Of a stretch of 64,000 nucleotides of DNA, positions 43,036 to 52,035 are shown piece by piece. Each line of letters begins with the position of its first letter. Position 1 is the stretch's first letter. Origin of the DNA: Curtobacterium sp. MCJR17_020 (GTDB taxonomy: Bacteria; Actinomycetota; Actinomycetes; Actinomycetales; Microbacteriaceae); NCBI RefSeq assembly GCF_003234365.2, contig NZ_CP126260.1, positions 2,790,001 to 2,854,000 of the forward strand, read 5' to 3'. Made by a program: the position numbers and the translations under genes. Below the pieces are notes generated by a model. It was given only the letters and a program-made list of their open reading frames with translations, searched no databases and was not told the origin of the DNA.

Positions 43036-44445
43036 TCAGGCGCGGACCCGGCGGGCGGGGCGGACGGTGTCCCCCGCTGTGCGGCTCATCAGGATGCCCT
43101 CCACGCACGCGACGGCGAGCAGCGCCGCGATCACCCAGAACGCGACGGAGTACGGGCCGTCGCCACCGAGCCCGCCGGCCGCGCGGATCACGACCGCGGC
43201 GACGGCGACACCGAACCCGGCGGCGGTCTGCTGCAGCGTCGACGAGAGCGTGTTCGCCGGGGTCATGTCGGCCTGCTCGACGTCGGCGAAGGCGATGGTG
43301 TTGTACGCCGTGAAGCCGACGGAGCGGGCGGCGCCGCTGACGACGAGCAGGACCGCGAGCAGCCAGAACGGCGTGTCCTCGGTCATGAACGCCATCGCGA
43401 CGACGGTCAGCGCCGCGATCGCACTCGACACGATGATCACCGGGCGGTAGCCGAACCAGCGCAGGAACGGCGTCGTCATCGGCTTGATGCCGAGGTTGCC
43501 GACGAAGACCCACAGCACGGCGGACCCGGCGAGCACGGCGCTCCAGCCCCAGGCGTCCTGGAACAGCAGCGGGAGCACGAACGGCACCGCGGAGACCGCC
43601 AGTCGGAACAGGCTGCCGCCGGCGTGCGACACCCGGAACGTCTCGAGGCGGAACGCCTCGAGCCCCATGATCGGGTGCGGCGCCCGGCGGAAGTGCCGGA
43701 TCGCGAACCAGCAGCAGACGGCACCGACGACACCGGACACCACGACGGCCAGGACCGGGATGACGTCGAGCGCGAGCAGCGACGCCATCACGACGAGCGA
43801 CCCGAGGCCGAAGCACGCGAGCAGCGATCCGAACCAGTCGAACGGCACGCGCTGCGCGGCGCGCTCCTGCGGGACGAGCACGAGCGCGGCGACGAACGCG
43901 ATGACGCCGAGCGGGATGTTGATCAGGAAGATCCAGTGCCACGTCAGGGTGTCGACGAGCACGCCGCCGATGAACGGGGCGATGATCGGCGCGGCCAGGG
44001 CTGGCCAGGTGAGGATCGCGATGGCCGTGACGAGCTGCTCGCGGCCGGCGCTCCGGAGCACCACGAACCGGCCGACGGGCACCATGAGCGCACCGCCGAG
44101 CCCCTGCAGGATGCGCCAGAGCGTCAGGTCGACGAGGCCGGTCGACATCGCGCAGAGTGCCGACGCGATCGTGAAGAGCGCGATCGCGCCCGCGAAGACG
44201 GTGCGGGACCCGATCCGGTCGGTGAGCCAGCCCGAGACGGGGATGAACACCGCCAGGGTGACCAGGTACGCGGTGATCGCGACGCCGACGGCGGCCGAGT
44301 CGACACCGAGGTCACGCCCCATCGCGGGGGCCGCGGTCGCCAGGATCGTGCCGTCGAGGAGCTCCATGAAGAAGGTCCCCGCCACGAGCACGGCGACCGC
44401 CGTGCTGCCCGTCCGCCGTCTGGGTGTCGTCATCGTCGTCGCCAT
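43036..44445 (-). CDS. MFS transporter next to the amino sugar acid island
   Basis: A 469-residue MFS protein resembling the EmrB/QacA DHA2 group: MELLDGTILATAAPAM in helix 1, VSGWLTDRIGSRTVFAGA (motif A) and WPALAAPIIAPFIGG (antiporter motif). Its start faces the catabolic gene at 44605 and the gap contains the IclR-type palindrome, so it may carry the island's substrate or product rather than a drug. Direction of transport cannot be told. Confidence 0.88.
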   Translation of the reverse strand: MATTMTTPRRRTGSTAVAVLVAGTFFMELLDGTILATAAPAMGRDLGVDSAAVGVAITAYLVTLAVFIPVSGWLTDRIGSRTVFAGAIALFTIASALCAMSTGLVDLTLWRILQGLGGALMVPVGRFVVLRSAGREQLVTAIAILTWPALAAPIIAPFIGGVLVDTLTWHWIFLINIPLGVIAFVAALVLVPQERAAQRVPFDWFGSLLACFGLGSLVVMASLLALDVIPVLAVVVSGVVGAVCCWFAIRHFRRAPHPIMGLEAFRLETFRVSHAGGSLFRLAVSAVPFVLPLLFQDAWGWSAVLAGSAVLWVFVGNLGIKPMTTPFLRWFGYRPVIIVSSAIAALTVVAMAFMTEDTPFWLLAVLLVVSGAARSVGFTAYNTIAFADVEQADMTPANTLSSTLQQTAAGFGVAVAAVVIRAAGGLGGDGPYSVAFWVIAALLAVACVEGILMSRTAGDTVRPARRVRA

Positions 44446-44512
44446 GTCGCGTCAAAGGCTATGCCCGGTGCCGGGTCGCGGGGGGATCGTGTCGGGAGGT
44501 TCCGCGATCGTG

Positions 44513-44527
44513 TTTTGCATTGCAGAA
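44513..44527. promoter_or_regulatory. IclR-type operator, copy 1
   Basis: TTTTGCATTGCAGAA is an inverted repeat (7-base arms, centre T, one mismatch). It lies between the divergent MFS and PLP-enzyme genes. The second copy (50550-50564) differs by two bases and precedes ridA. Confidence 0.65.
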
Positions 44528-44604
44528 TGATGCGCACCAGCGCGTTGCCCTGCGGGTCCGCCGAGCGGGAGCGTGGAGGCTGCGCGACGACAGGAGGCTC
44601 ACCG

Positions 44605-45825
44605 ATGACCGACGCCGACACGACGACCGGGACCGTGACCACGAAGGGCGCCTGGGACCCGGCAGCGGGCACTCCGCACCACGTCCTCGACCACGCCCAC
44701 CTGCCCGTGATGACCCTGCGCGAGTCCGCCCTGGCGAACAACACCGCCGTCATGCAGGCCTACGTCGACCGCCACGGGCTGCTGTTCGCGCCGCACATGA
44801 AGACGCACATGGCGCCCGACCTCGCCGCGCGGCAGATCGACGCCGGAGCGTGGGGCGTGACGGTCGCGTCCGTGCAGCAGGCGATGGTCGCGTGGGAGCA
44901 CGGGGTGCACCGGATCCTGGTCGCGAACGAGGTCCTCGACCCCGCCGGCCTCGCCTGGCTCGCGTCCCGGCGCACGGTCGACCCGGACGCCGACGTCCTC
45001 TGCTACGTCGACTCCGCCGCGGGCGTCACCGCCGCCGTCGCCGCGCAGGGCACCGTGGCCGGCGAGCTGCACGTCCTGGTCGAACTCGGGTTCCCGGGCG
45101 GGCGCACCGGGGTCCGCTCCCCCGACGACGCGCGTGCACTCGCGCTGCTCGCCCACGACGCCGGGCTCGTGCTCCGCGGTGTCTCCGGGTACGAGGGCGG
45201 GCTGCCCGGCGTCGACGCTGCCCGCGAGTACGTCGCCGGTGTGCTCGACGTCGCCGAGGACGTCCGCGGGCTCGTCGACGGTCGCGGGCTCCTCAGCATG
45301 GGCGGCAGCGCCTGGTTCGACGCCGTCGTGGACGCCGTGGCGCGACGCACCGACGACCTCGACGTGCTGCTGCGGTCGGGTGCGTACCTGACCCACGACG
45401 ACGGCTTCTACGCCGAGCGCACGCCCTTCGGCCGACACCCGGCCGAGGGCTCGCTCGTCGCCGCGATCGAGGTCTGGGGACGCGTGACGTCCTGCCCGGA
45501 GCCCGGGCTCGCGTTCGTCGCCGTGGGCAAGCGCGACATCTCCTTCGACGAAGGGCTGCCGGTGGTGCGGTCGGTGCGGCCGGCCCTGCCAGCAGGCCCG
45601 TCGGGCGCCACACAGGTCGTCCCACCGCCCGGGGCGGTCACCGTCACCCGCCTCGACGACCAGCACTGCTACCTCGCGCTGGCGGACGGCGCCCCCGAGC
45701 TGACGCCCGGCGACGTCGTCGTGTTCGGCATCTCGCACCCCTGCACGGTGTTCGACAAGTGGCGGCAGGTGCACGTCCTGGCCGACGACGACACCGCGCT
45801 CCGGACGATCGCGACGTGGTTCTGA
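44605..45825 (+). CDS. DSD1/D-threonine-aldolase-fold PLP enzyme (possible D-glucosaminate dehydratase)
   Basis: A 406-residue fold-type III PLP enzyme (alanine-racemase-like barrel, about 30-270, and the D-serine-dehydratase-like C-terminal domain). The PLP lysine is in LFAPHMKTHMAP, and phosphate-binding GVSGYEGGLPG and GGSAWFDAVV follow. The C-terminal His and Cys of DSD1-like metal sites are in DDQHCYLAL and ISHPCTVFDKWR. Relatives split or deaminate beta-hydroxy-D-amino acids. The adjacent KDG kinase, KDPG aldolase and RidA point to an alpha,beta-elimination giving 2-keto-3-deoxygluconate, for which D-glucosaminate is the natural substrate; this is inference. AGGAGG lies 8-13 bp upstream. 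Confidence 0.85.
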   Translation: MTDADTTTGTVTTKGAWDPAAGTPHHVLDHAHLPVMTLRESALANNTAVMQAYVDRHGLLFAPHMKTHMAPDLAARQIDAGAWGVTVASVQQAMVAWEHGVHRILVANEVLDPAGLAWLASRRTVDPDADVLCYVDSAAGVTAAVAAQGTVAGELHVLVELGFPGGRTGVRSPDDARALALLAHDAGLVLRGVSGYEGGLPGVDAAREYVAGVLDVAEDVRGLVDGRGLLSMGGSAWFDAVVDAVARRTDDLDVLLRSGAYLTHDDGFYAERTPFGRHPAEGSLVAAIEVWGRVTSCPEPGLAFVAVGKRDISFDEGLPVVRSVRPALPAGPSGATQVVPPPGAVTVTRLDDQHCYLALADGAPELTPGDVVVFGISHPCTVFDKWRQVHVLADDDTALRTIATWF

Positions 45826-46679
45826 TGCGCGCGACCACCGCGACCACCGCGGCCCCGGTGCCGACGGACGGCGACGGTCCTGCCCGGAACGCCGCACTGT
45901 CCCTGCGTCGCGGGCTCCGCCTGCTCGACTGCATCGCCGACCGGACCCGCAGCGGCGCGGTGTCCGTCAGCCTGTCCGTGCTGGCCGCCGAGCTCGGCAC
46001 CTCGAAGTCGACGGTGCTCCGCCTGACGGCCCCGATGCTCGAGAACGACCTGCTGCGCCGCACCCCGGACGCCGGGTTCACGCTCGGCCTCGGCGCCCTG
46101 CTGCTCGGGCAGAGCTACCTCGAGGGGATCGACCTGCGCTCCGCCGCCGCACCGTTCCTGCGTCGCACGGCGGAGCAGACCGGGCTGACGTGCCACCTCG
46201 TCGTGCCGGACGGCACCGACATCGTCTACGTCGACAAGGTCGAGACCCGCGGCACCGTCCGCATGGGCTCCCGGATCGGGAACCGCCTGCCGATGCGGAA
46301 CACGGCGTCCGGCAAGGCGATCGTCGCGTTCGGCGAACCGGAGCTGCTCGACCGGGTGCTCGCCGAACCGGCCCAGGTCATGACGGAGCACACCATCACC
46401 GACGACGACCGCTGGCGGCACGAGGTCGACCGCACGCACGGACGGGGCTACGGCATCGACGACCGCGAGAACGAGCCGGACATCCGGTGCGTCGCCGCCC
46501 CGGTGTTCGACCACGCGAACCAGGTGGTCGGCGCGATGAGCATCTCCGGGCTGGCCTCGCGGTTCCCCGCAGCGGCGGTCCGCGAACTCGGCGACGGCGT
46601 CGTGCGGACCGCCCACGAGATCTCCGTCGCGCTCGGGTCCTCGTCGGCGCAGCTCGCCCTCGCACGGGGTGCCCGGTGA
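45825..46679 (+). CDS. IclR family regulator of the island
   Basis: A 284-residue IclR protein: N-terminal winged helix (SLRRGLRLLDCIADRTRSG, LAAELGTSKSTVLRLTAPML) and effector domain (about 100-275, IVYVDKVETRGTVRMGSRIG, RGYGIDDRENEPDIRCVAAP). It starts within the TGATG junction with the PLP enzyme gene. It should bind the pair of palindromes at 44513 and 50550 in response to a pathway intermediate, perhaps KDG or KDPG. That is inference from position. Confidence 0.93.
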   Translation: MRATTATTAAPVPTDGDGPARNAALSLRRGLRLLDCIADRTRSGAVSVSLSVLAAELGTSKSTVLRLTAPMLENDLLRRTPDAGFTLGLGALLLGQSYLEGIDLRSAAAPFLRRTAEQTGLTCHLVVPDGTDIVYVDKVETRGTVRMGSRIGNRLPMRNTASGKAIVAFGEPELLDRVLAEPAQVMTEHTITDDDRWRHEVDRTHGRGYGIDDRENEPDIRCVAAPVFDHANQVVGAMSISGLASRFPAAAVRELGDGVVRTAHEISVALGSSSAQLALARGAR

Positions 46680-47653
46680 CCGGCTCGGTGCTGACGTTCG
46701 GCGAGACGATGCTGCTCCTGACCGGGCGCGACGTCGGCGCGGTGCCGGACCTGGAGCACATGCGGGTGGACACCGGCGGCGCCGAGAGCAACGTCGCGAT
46801 CGGCCTGGTCCGCGCCGGGGTGCCGGCCACGTGGATCGGTCGGGTCGGCACGGACCCCGCCGGCGACCGGGTCGCCGCCGACATCGGTGGCGAGGGCGTC
46901 GACGTGCTCGCGGTCCCCGACGCCGAGCGCTCCACCGGCATCATGATGAAGGAGCGGCTGCTCGACGGCCGCACCCGGGTGACCTACCACCGCCGTGGTT
47001 CGGCCGGCTCGGCGTTGGCCGCGACGGACCTTCCCGCAAGCGTCGTCGAGACCGCTGCGCTCGTGCACGTCACCGGGATCACCCTCGCGCTCTCCGAGTC
47101 CGCACACGACACCGTGACCGCGGCGCTCGACCGGGCGGCCGCCGCCGGCGTGCCGGTGTCGTTCGACGTCAACCACCGGCCGAAGCTCATCGGCGCCGAC
47201 GCTGCACGAGACCGGTACCGGGCCGTCGCAGCACGGTCCGCCGTGGTGTTCGCCGGCGACGACGAGGCCCGGCTCGTGCTCGGCCGCGACGACCAGGACG
47301 ACGACGAGGAGTCACTCGCGCACGAGCTCGCCGCGCTGGCACGGGGCCGCGCGGTCGTGAAGCTCGGCTCCCGCGGTGCCGTGGCGTCGATCGACGGCGT
47401 GTTCGTCCGTCGGCCCGCGACCCCGGTGCGCGTCGTCGACCCGGTCGGTGCCGGTGACGCGTTCGTCGCGGGCTGGCTCGCAGCGAGCCTGGGTGGAGCG
47501 GGCGCCGCCGAGGCACTCGACCGGGCCGCCGACGCCGGCGCACTCGCCTGCACCGTCGAGAGCGACTGGCGCCGTCCGGACCCAGCCGCGTTGCACCACG
47601 CCCCGGACCCGTCGGACACCGACCACACCGTGCACGACCACGTCGACCGCTGA
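46676..47653 (+). CDS. kdgK: PfkB-family 2-keto-3-deoxygluconate kinase
   Basis: A 325-residue ribokinase-fold sugar kinase. N-terminal TGGAESNVAIGLVRAG binds sugar, and the C-terminal DPVGAGDAFVAGWLA carries the catalytic Asp and anion hole. The pairing with a downstream KDPG aldolase makes KDG the best substrate. GTG overlaps the iclR stop by 4 bp. The C-terminal tail is His/Asp-rich and divergent. Confidence 0.88.
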   Translation: MTGSVLTFGETMLLLTGRDVGAVPDLEHMRVDTGGAESNVAIGLVRAGVPATWIGRVGTDPAGDRVAADIGGEGVDVLAVPDAERSTGIMMKERLLDGRTRVTYHRRGSAGSALAATDLPASVVETAALVHVTGITLALSESAHDTVTAALDRAAAAGVPVSFDVNHRPKLIGADAARDRYRAVAARSAVVFAGDDEARLVLGRDDQDDDEESLAHELAALARGRAVVKLGSRGAVASIDGVFVRRPATPVRVVDPVGAGDAFVAGWLAASLGGAGAAEALDRAADAGALACTVESDWRRPDPAALHHAPDPSDTDHTVHDHVDR

Positions 47654-47708
47654 CGCCGTGTCTCCCCACACCGTGTCCGCCGAACACCACCACTCGAGGA
47701 AGCGCACC

Positions 47709-48368
47709 ATGACGAACGACACCACGAGCACCGAAGAGCACGCCGCCGCACGGCACCGTCACCAGGCCGGACCGGCGATCGCGATCCTCCGCGGCGGCAC
47801 CGGCGACCACGTCGAGGACGTCATCGCCACCCTGGTCGACTCCGGCGTGACGGCGATCGAGATCACCACGAACACCCCGCGCTGGCGCGAGGGCATCGCG
47901 TGGGCGGTCGATCGGTACGGTTCCGCGGCCTCCATCGGCGTCGGCACGGTGCTCGACGTCCGCCAGCTCGACGAGGCCGCCGCTGCCGGTGCCTCGTTCG
48001 CCGTCAGTCCCCACCTCGACGCCGAACTCGGCGAGCGCGCGCACGAGCGTGGCCTCGGCTGGTACCCCGGTGCCGCGACCCCGACCGAGATCGTCCGCGC
48101 GTGGCGGCTCGGTGCCCGTGCGGTGAAGGTGTTCCCGGCGGCGCAGCTCGGCGGCCCCGCGTTCCTGAAGCAGGTCCTGGCACCGCTCGACTTCATCGAC
48201 GTCATCCCGACCGGTGGCATCGGGGTCGACGACGCCCCGGACTACCTGGCCGCCGGTGCGGTCGCCGTCGGACTCGGGTCCCCGCTCGTCGGCGACGCGC
48301 TGACCTCGGGCGACCTCGACGCCCTGCGGGAGCGGGCCGGCCGCCTCGTCGCGGCGCTCGACCGATGA
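47709..48368 (+). CDS. eda: 2-keto-3-deoxy-6-phosphogluconate aldolase
   Basis: A 219-residue class I aldolase that splits KDPG to pyruvate and glyceraldehyde 3-phosphate. Visible are IEITTNTPRW, SIGVGTVLDVRQLDE, and the Schiff-base Lys in VKVFPAAQLGG, then PTGGI (phosphate binding). The first 20 residues are a polar extension. GAGGAAG precedes the ATG. It is coupled (4-bp overlap) to the amidohydrolase. Confidence 0.92.
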   Translation: MTNDTTSTEEHAAARHRHQAGPAIAILRGGTGDHVEDVIATLVDSGVTAIEITTNTPRWREGIAWAVDRYGSAASIGVGTVLDVRQLDEAAAAGASFAVSPHLDAELGERAHERGLGWYPGAATPTEIVRAWRLGARAVKVFPAAQLGGPAFLKQVLAPLDFIDVIPTGGIGVDDAPDYLAAGAVAVGLGSPLVGDALTSGDLDALRERAGRLVAALDR

Positions 48369-50011
48369 CCGGGCAGCAGCCCACCGGCGAGCAGTCCAGC
48401 GGCAGCGTCGTCCTGCTGCGCGGCGGGTCGGTTTTCGGTGCGGACGGGGCCCAGGTGCGCGCCGACGTCCTCGTCACCGACGCCGTCATCCGCGCCGTCG
48501 GTGCCGACCTGGACCCCCCTGCCGACGCGCACGTGATCGACTGCGACGGACGACTGGTGCTCCCGGGCTTCGTGGACGCGCACTCGCACGCCGGGTCGCT
48601 CGTGTTCGACGAGGGCGTGCAGCTCGCGCTCCTGCGCCAGGGCGTGACCACGATCGTGACCGGACAGGACGGCGTCGGACCGGCACCGGGCGACGGTTCG
48701 TACGCCGACACGTACTTCGCCGCCATCGACGGTCCGCACCCGACGTACCGCGGTGGCGGGGTCGACGGCCTGCTGACGACCTACGACGGCACGACCCCGG
48801 TCAACGTCGCGACGCTCGTGCCCGCCGGCACGGTCCGTCACCAGGTCATGGGCGACGACCCGGGGCCGGCGGACAGCGCGCAGCTGGCCGCGATGCAGGG
48901 GCTCGTGCGCGACGGCCTCGCAGCCGGCGCGGTCGGTCTGGCGACGGGGCTCGACTACGTCCCCGGTCTGTTCGCCGGCACCGCCGAACTCGCGGCACTC
49001 TGCACCGAGGTCGCTGCCGTCGACGGCCTCTACGTGTCGCACATGCGCGGCGGTTACGAGGGGAACGCCCGCGCCGGGCTCGACGAGATCGCCGAAATCG
49101 TCCGCGCGTCGGGCGTCCGGGCGCACGTCTCGCACCTGCACGCGCCCGTCGACCTCGCGGTGACCGTACTGGCCGCGCTCGAGGCGGAGGGCGCCCCGAT
49201 GTCGTTCGACGCCTACCCGTACTCGCGCGGCTGCACGATCCTGTCGATGCTGCTCCTGCCCGCGGCCCTCGCCCGCCCCGGCACCGAGGACCTCGCCCAC
49301 GCCGTCGCCGACGACGAGGGTCGCGCTGCGGTCCGGGCGGCCGTGCTCGACCGTGTGCTGTCCCGCGCCGACCTCGGCACCGGATGGGCGGAGCAGATCA
49401 CGCTGTCCCACGTGCCCGCCGCCGAGTTCCACGCGCTGCAGGGCCGCACCCTGGCCGACGCCGCCGAGGCGACCGGGACGGACCCGGTGGACCTGGCCCT
49501 CGACGTCCTGGTCGACTCGGCACTGCAGGTCACCGCCGTGATGCGCGTGCCCCGTCCCCGGACCGCCGACGACCTGGCACCGCTCTTCCGGCTGCCCGGG
49601 CACACGGCCGGTTCGGACGGCATCTTCGTGGGCACGCACCCGCACCCGCGGGCGTACGGCACGTTCGCGCGATACCTGCAGGACTTCGCCCGCCCGGGGC
49701 TCCTGACCTGGCGCGAAGCCTCGCGGCACCTGTCCACCACCGCGGTCGAGCGACTCGGCCTCGGTCGACGGGGCGCAGTGGCCGTCGGGGCGGTCGCCGA
49801 CCTCGTGGTCGTGGACCCCGATCGGGTCGCGGCGCGGTCGTCCTACGACGAACCGATGCGCCTGGCCGAGGGCATCGACGACGTCCTCGTCGCCGGTGTC
49901 CCCGTACTGGCCGACGGCGCTCTGACGCACGCGACCCCCGGTGCCGGGCTGCGTCGCCACCCGGGCCGGATCGACCACGAGCAGGGAGCAGCGAGCACCG
50001 GGGGACGGTGA
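48365..50011 (+). CDS. N-acyl-D-amino-acid deacylase-type amidohydrolase
   Basis: A 548-residue metal-dependent amidohydrolase of the D-aminoacylase group. The metal sites are in GFVDAHSHAGS (HxH), SHMRGGYEGN, HVSHLHAPVD and the late DGIFVGTHPHPRAYGTFARYL (catalytic Asp). Relatives remove N-acyl groups from D-amino acids. In this operon it would supply the free amino acid to the PLP enzyme, for example D-glucosaminate from N-acetyl-D-glucosaminate. Last gene of the operon. Confidence 0.88.
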   Translation: MTGQQPTGEQSSGSVVLLRGGSVFGADGAQVRADVLVTDAVIRAVGADLDPPADAHVIDCDGRLVLPGFVDAHSHAGSLVFDEGVQLALLRQGVTTIVTGQDGVGPAPGDGSYADTYFAAIDGPHPTYRGGGVDGLLTTYDGTTPVNVATLVPAGTVRHQVMGDDPGPADSAQLAAMQGLVRDGLAAGAVGLATGLDYVPGLFAGTAELAALCTEVAAVDGLYVSHMRGGYEGNARAGLDEIAEIVRASGVRAHVSHLHAPVDLAVTVLAALEAEGAPMSFDAYPYSRGCTILSMLLLPAALARPGTEDLAHAVADDEGRAAVRAAVLDRVLSRADLGTGWAEQITLSHVPAAEFHALQGRTLADAAEATGTDPVDLALDVLVDSALQVTAVMRVPRPRTADDLAPLFRLPGHTAGSDGIFVGTHPHPRAYGTFARYLQDFARPGLLTWREASRHLSTTAVERLGLGRRGAVAVGAVADLVVVDPDRVAARSSYDEPMRLAEGIDDVLVAGVPVLADGALTHATPGAGLRRHPGRIDHEQGAASTGGR

Positions 50012-50061
50012 CGCAGCGCAGCGAGGTGCCTCGGTGAGGCTTCACACAGCCTGTACCGACG

Positions 50062-50463
50062 TCACGAAGTGCTCGGCAGCACCGCCACGACGTCGATCTC
50101 GACCAGGATGTTCGCCAGGTGGGACTGCACGGTGGTGCGGACGGGGTACGGCTGCGAGAAGTGCTTCGCGTACTCCTCGTTGAAGGCCGGGAAGTCGCGG
50201 TCGGAGTGCTCGAGGTGCACCGTGGACTTCACGACGTCGTCGAGCGTTGCACCGTGCTCGGCCAGCACCGCCGCGACGTTGGCCAGCACCTGCGCGGTCT
50301 GACCGGCCACGTCGTCGGCGATCGCACCCGTGGCGGGGTCCTGCGGGCCGAACCCGGCGGTGTAGATGAAGCCGTTGGCGACGATGCCCTGGCTGTAGGG
50401 CCCGGCGGGCTTCGGGGCGTTGTCGGTCACGATGGCGGTCTTCGGCGCGTTGGAGTTCGGCAC
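50062..50463 (-). CDS. ridA: RidA family enamine/imine deaminase
   Basis: A 133-residue RidA/YjgF protein. GPYSQGIVANGFIYTAGFG, and the active-site Arg in PVRTTVQSHL with the terminal VEIDVVAVLP, mark it as the RidA type. RidA hydrolyses reactive 2-aminoacrylate-like intermediates released by PLP dehydratases. It is convergent with the island and has the second operator copy 87 bp upstream of its start, so it is part of the same regulon. Confidence 0.92.
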   Translation of the reverse strand: MPNSNAPKTAIVTDNAPKPAGPYSQGIVANGFIYTAGFGPQDPATGAIADDVAGQTAQVLANVAAVLAEHGATLDDVVKSTVHLEHSDRDFPAFNEEYAKHFSQPYPVRTTVQSHLANILVEIDVVAVLPSTS

Positions 50464-50549
50464 GGTTCCTCCTGGGGTTCGTCGGTCGTCGGCGGAGACT
50501 CCAGGCTAGGCGGACGCCACGCGGTGGGGCCGACCACCCGACCAGCGCA

Positions 50550-50564
50550 TTCCGCATTGCAGAA
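50550..50564. promoter_or_regulatory. IclR-type operator, copy 2
   Basis: TTCCGCATTGCAGAA matches the operator at 44513-44527 at 13 of 15 positions. It lies upstream of ridA, closing the regulon on its right side. Confidence 0.65.
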
Positions 50565-50632
50565 CGCAGGGCGGGCCTGGCGTCCGGGGTGCCGCACCGA
50601 CCACCCAGGTGGAGGGCGACTACCCTGGCCGG

Positions 50633-50674
50633 GTGCCGTCCTCCCTGCCCGAACGCCGCGGAGCGCGCGCGTGA
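50633..50674 (+). other. Possible 13-codon leader frame
   Basis: GTG at 50633 opens MPSSLPERRGARA and stops with a TGA that overlaps the GTG start of the mannosyltransferase-like gene (GTGA). This could be a translationally coupled leader peptide; there is no direct evidence that it is translated. Confidence 0.25.
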
Positions 50675-51912
50675 GCCGGCTCGACGGCGCGGTCACCGGG
50701 ACCGCCGCGACCGGACGGCGCCGCGCACTCGACACCGTCACCTCGCTGCCGGCGTGGGCGGCCGTGCTGCTCGTCTGGACCGGCGGCCGGATCGTGTCGA
50801 CGCTGTGGCTGGCACTCGCGTACCCGCTCATCGGACGGGCGATGCCGGACAACGCCATCTGGGGCAACGGGCACGGCTTCACGGCGTTCCTCACCGCCTG
50901 GGACGGCCAGTACTACGAGCAGATCTCGCTGCACGGGTACCCCGACGTGCTGCCGGTCGACGCCGTCGGCAACGTGGCGCAGAACGCCTGGGCCTTCCTG
51001 CCGGCGTTCCCGTTCACGATCCGGATGCTCACCGCCTCGACCGGGCTGCCGTTCACCGTCGGCGCCCCGCTCATCTCCGTGCTGGCCGGTCTGCTGGCGA
51101 CCTACCTGCTGCACCGCCTGGTCCGCGACCGTGCGGGCAACGCCGCGGCGATGTGGGCCGTGTTCTTCTTCACGTGCGGGCCGCTGTCCTTCCTGCTGCA
51201 GGTCGGCTACGCGGAGAGCATGTTCCTCGCGCTCACGTTCGGCGCACTGCTCGCCCTGGAGCGGCGCCGGTACGGGCTGCTCACCGTGCTCGGGGTCGCT
51301 GCTGCCTTCACCCGTCCGGGCGCATTGGCCGTCCCGCTCGTGCTCGGGGTCATCGCCCTGGTGCGGTGGGTCCGGGCTCGCCGTGAGACCGGGCGGGTGC
51401 TCGACACCTTCCCACTCCGCGAGCAGGTGCAGGTCGTGGCCGCCGGTGCCGTGATGGTGGTGGCGGGTCTCGCGTGGCCGGTCATCGCGTCGCACGTGAC
51501 CGGCACGCCGAACGCCTACCTCGAGACCGAGATGTCGTGGTGGGTGAACTTCATCGGCCGCGTGGACTTCGTGCCCTTGTCGCCGTGGTTCCTCATCGCC
51601 GGGCGCTGGCTCGGCGTCGGTGGGATCCTGATCGTGGTGTTCCTGCTCGTCGGGTTCCCGATCTGGCTGCTCCGCCGGTCGACGAAGCGGCTCGGGTCGA
51701 CGACCGTGCTGTACTCGGCCGCCTACGCGCTCTACATCTTCGCGGTGTCGCTGCCGATGGCCTCGACCCCGCGGCTGCTCATGCCCCTGGCGCCGTTGTT
51801 CGGCTCGCCGGAGCTCGTCGCCAAGCCGTGGATGCGGTGGACGTTCGTCACCGCGGCGCTGGCCGGGCAGCCGGTACTCGTCGCGGTGCTCTGGCTGCTC
51901 GGGCCTCCGTAG
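50671..51912 (+). CDS. Polytopic mannosyltransferase-like protein (PIG-V-like)
   Basis: A 413-residue membrane protein with about nine helices. It resembles GT-C glycosyltransferases of the PIG-V type: an extracytoplasmic acidic loop (TAWDGQYYEQISLHGYPDV, with the W-D and Y-Y-x-x-I block) between the first helices, then a long run of membrane spans. GGAG lies 7 bases before GTG 50671. The sugar acceptor is unknown; polyprenyl-phosphate mannose donors are typical of the class. Confidence 0.78.
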   Translation: MSRLDGAVTGTAATGRRRALDTVTSLPAWAAVLLVWTGGRIVSTLWLALAYPLIGRAMPDNAIWGNGHGFTAFLTAWDGQYYEQISLHGYPDVLPVDAVGNVAQNAWAFLPAFPFTIRMLTASTGLPFTVGAPLISVLAGLLATYLLHRLVRDRAGNAAAMWAVFFFTCGPLSFLLQVGYAESMFLALTFGALLALERRRYGLLTVLGVAAAFTRPGALAVPLVLGVIALVRWVRARRETGRVLDTFPLREQVQVVAAGAVMVVAGLAWPVIASHVTGTPNAYLETEMSWWVNFIGRVDFVPLSPWFLIAGRWLGVGGILIVVFLLVGFPIWLLRRSTKRLGSTTVLYSAAYALYIFAVSLPMASTPRLLMPLAPLFGSPELVAKPWMRWTFVTAALAGQPVLVAVLWLLGPP

Positions 51913-51950
51913 CGACGACGGCGACGACGGCAGCGGCCTCGACGACAGCT

Positions 51951-52008
51951 CCGACGCGGAACGACGGCACCGACGTCGTACGACATCGATCCCGTCGTTC
52001 GGAGTCGG
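51951..52008. terminator. Hairpin between convergent genes
   Basis: Arms 51951-51967 and 51992-52008 pair at 15 of 17 positions. The GGAACGACG core recalls the hairpin at 23188. Confidence 0.65.
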
Positions 52009-52035
52009 ATCGAGCCGAGCCGAGCCCGCCCGCTC

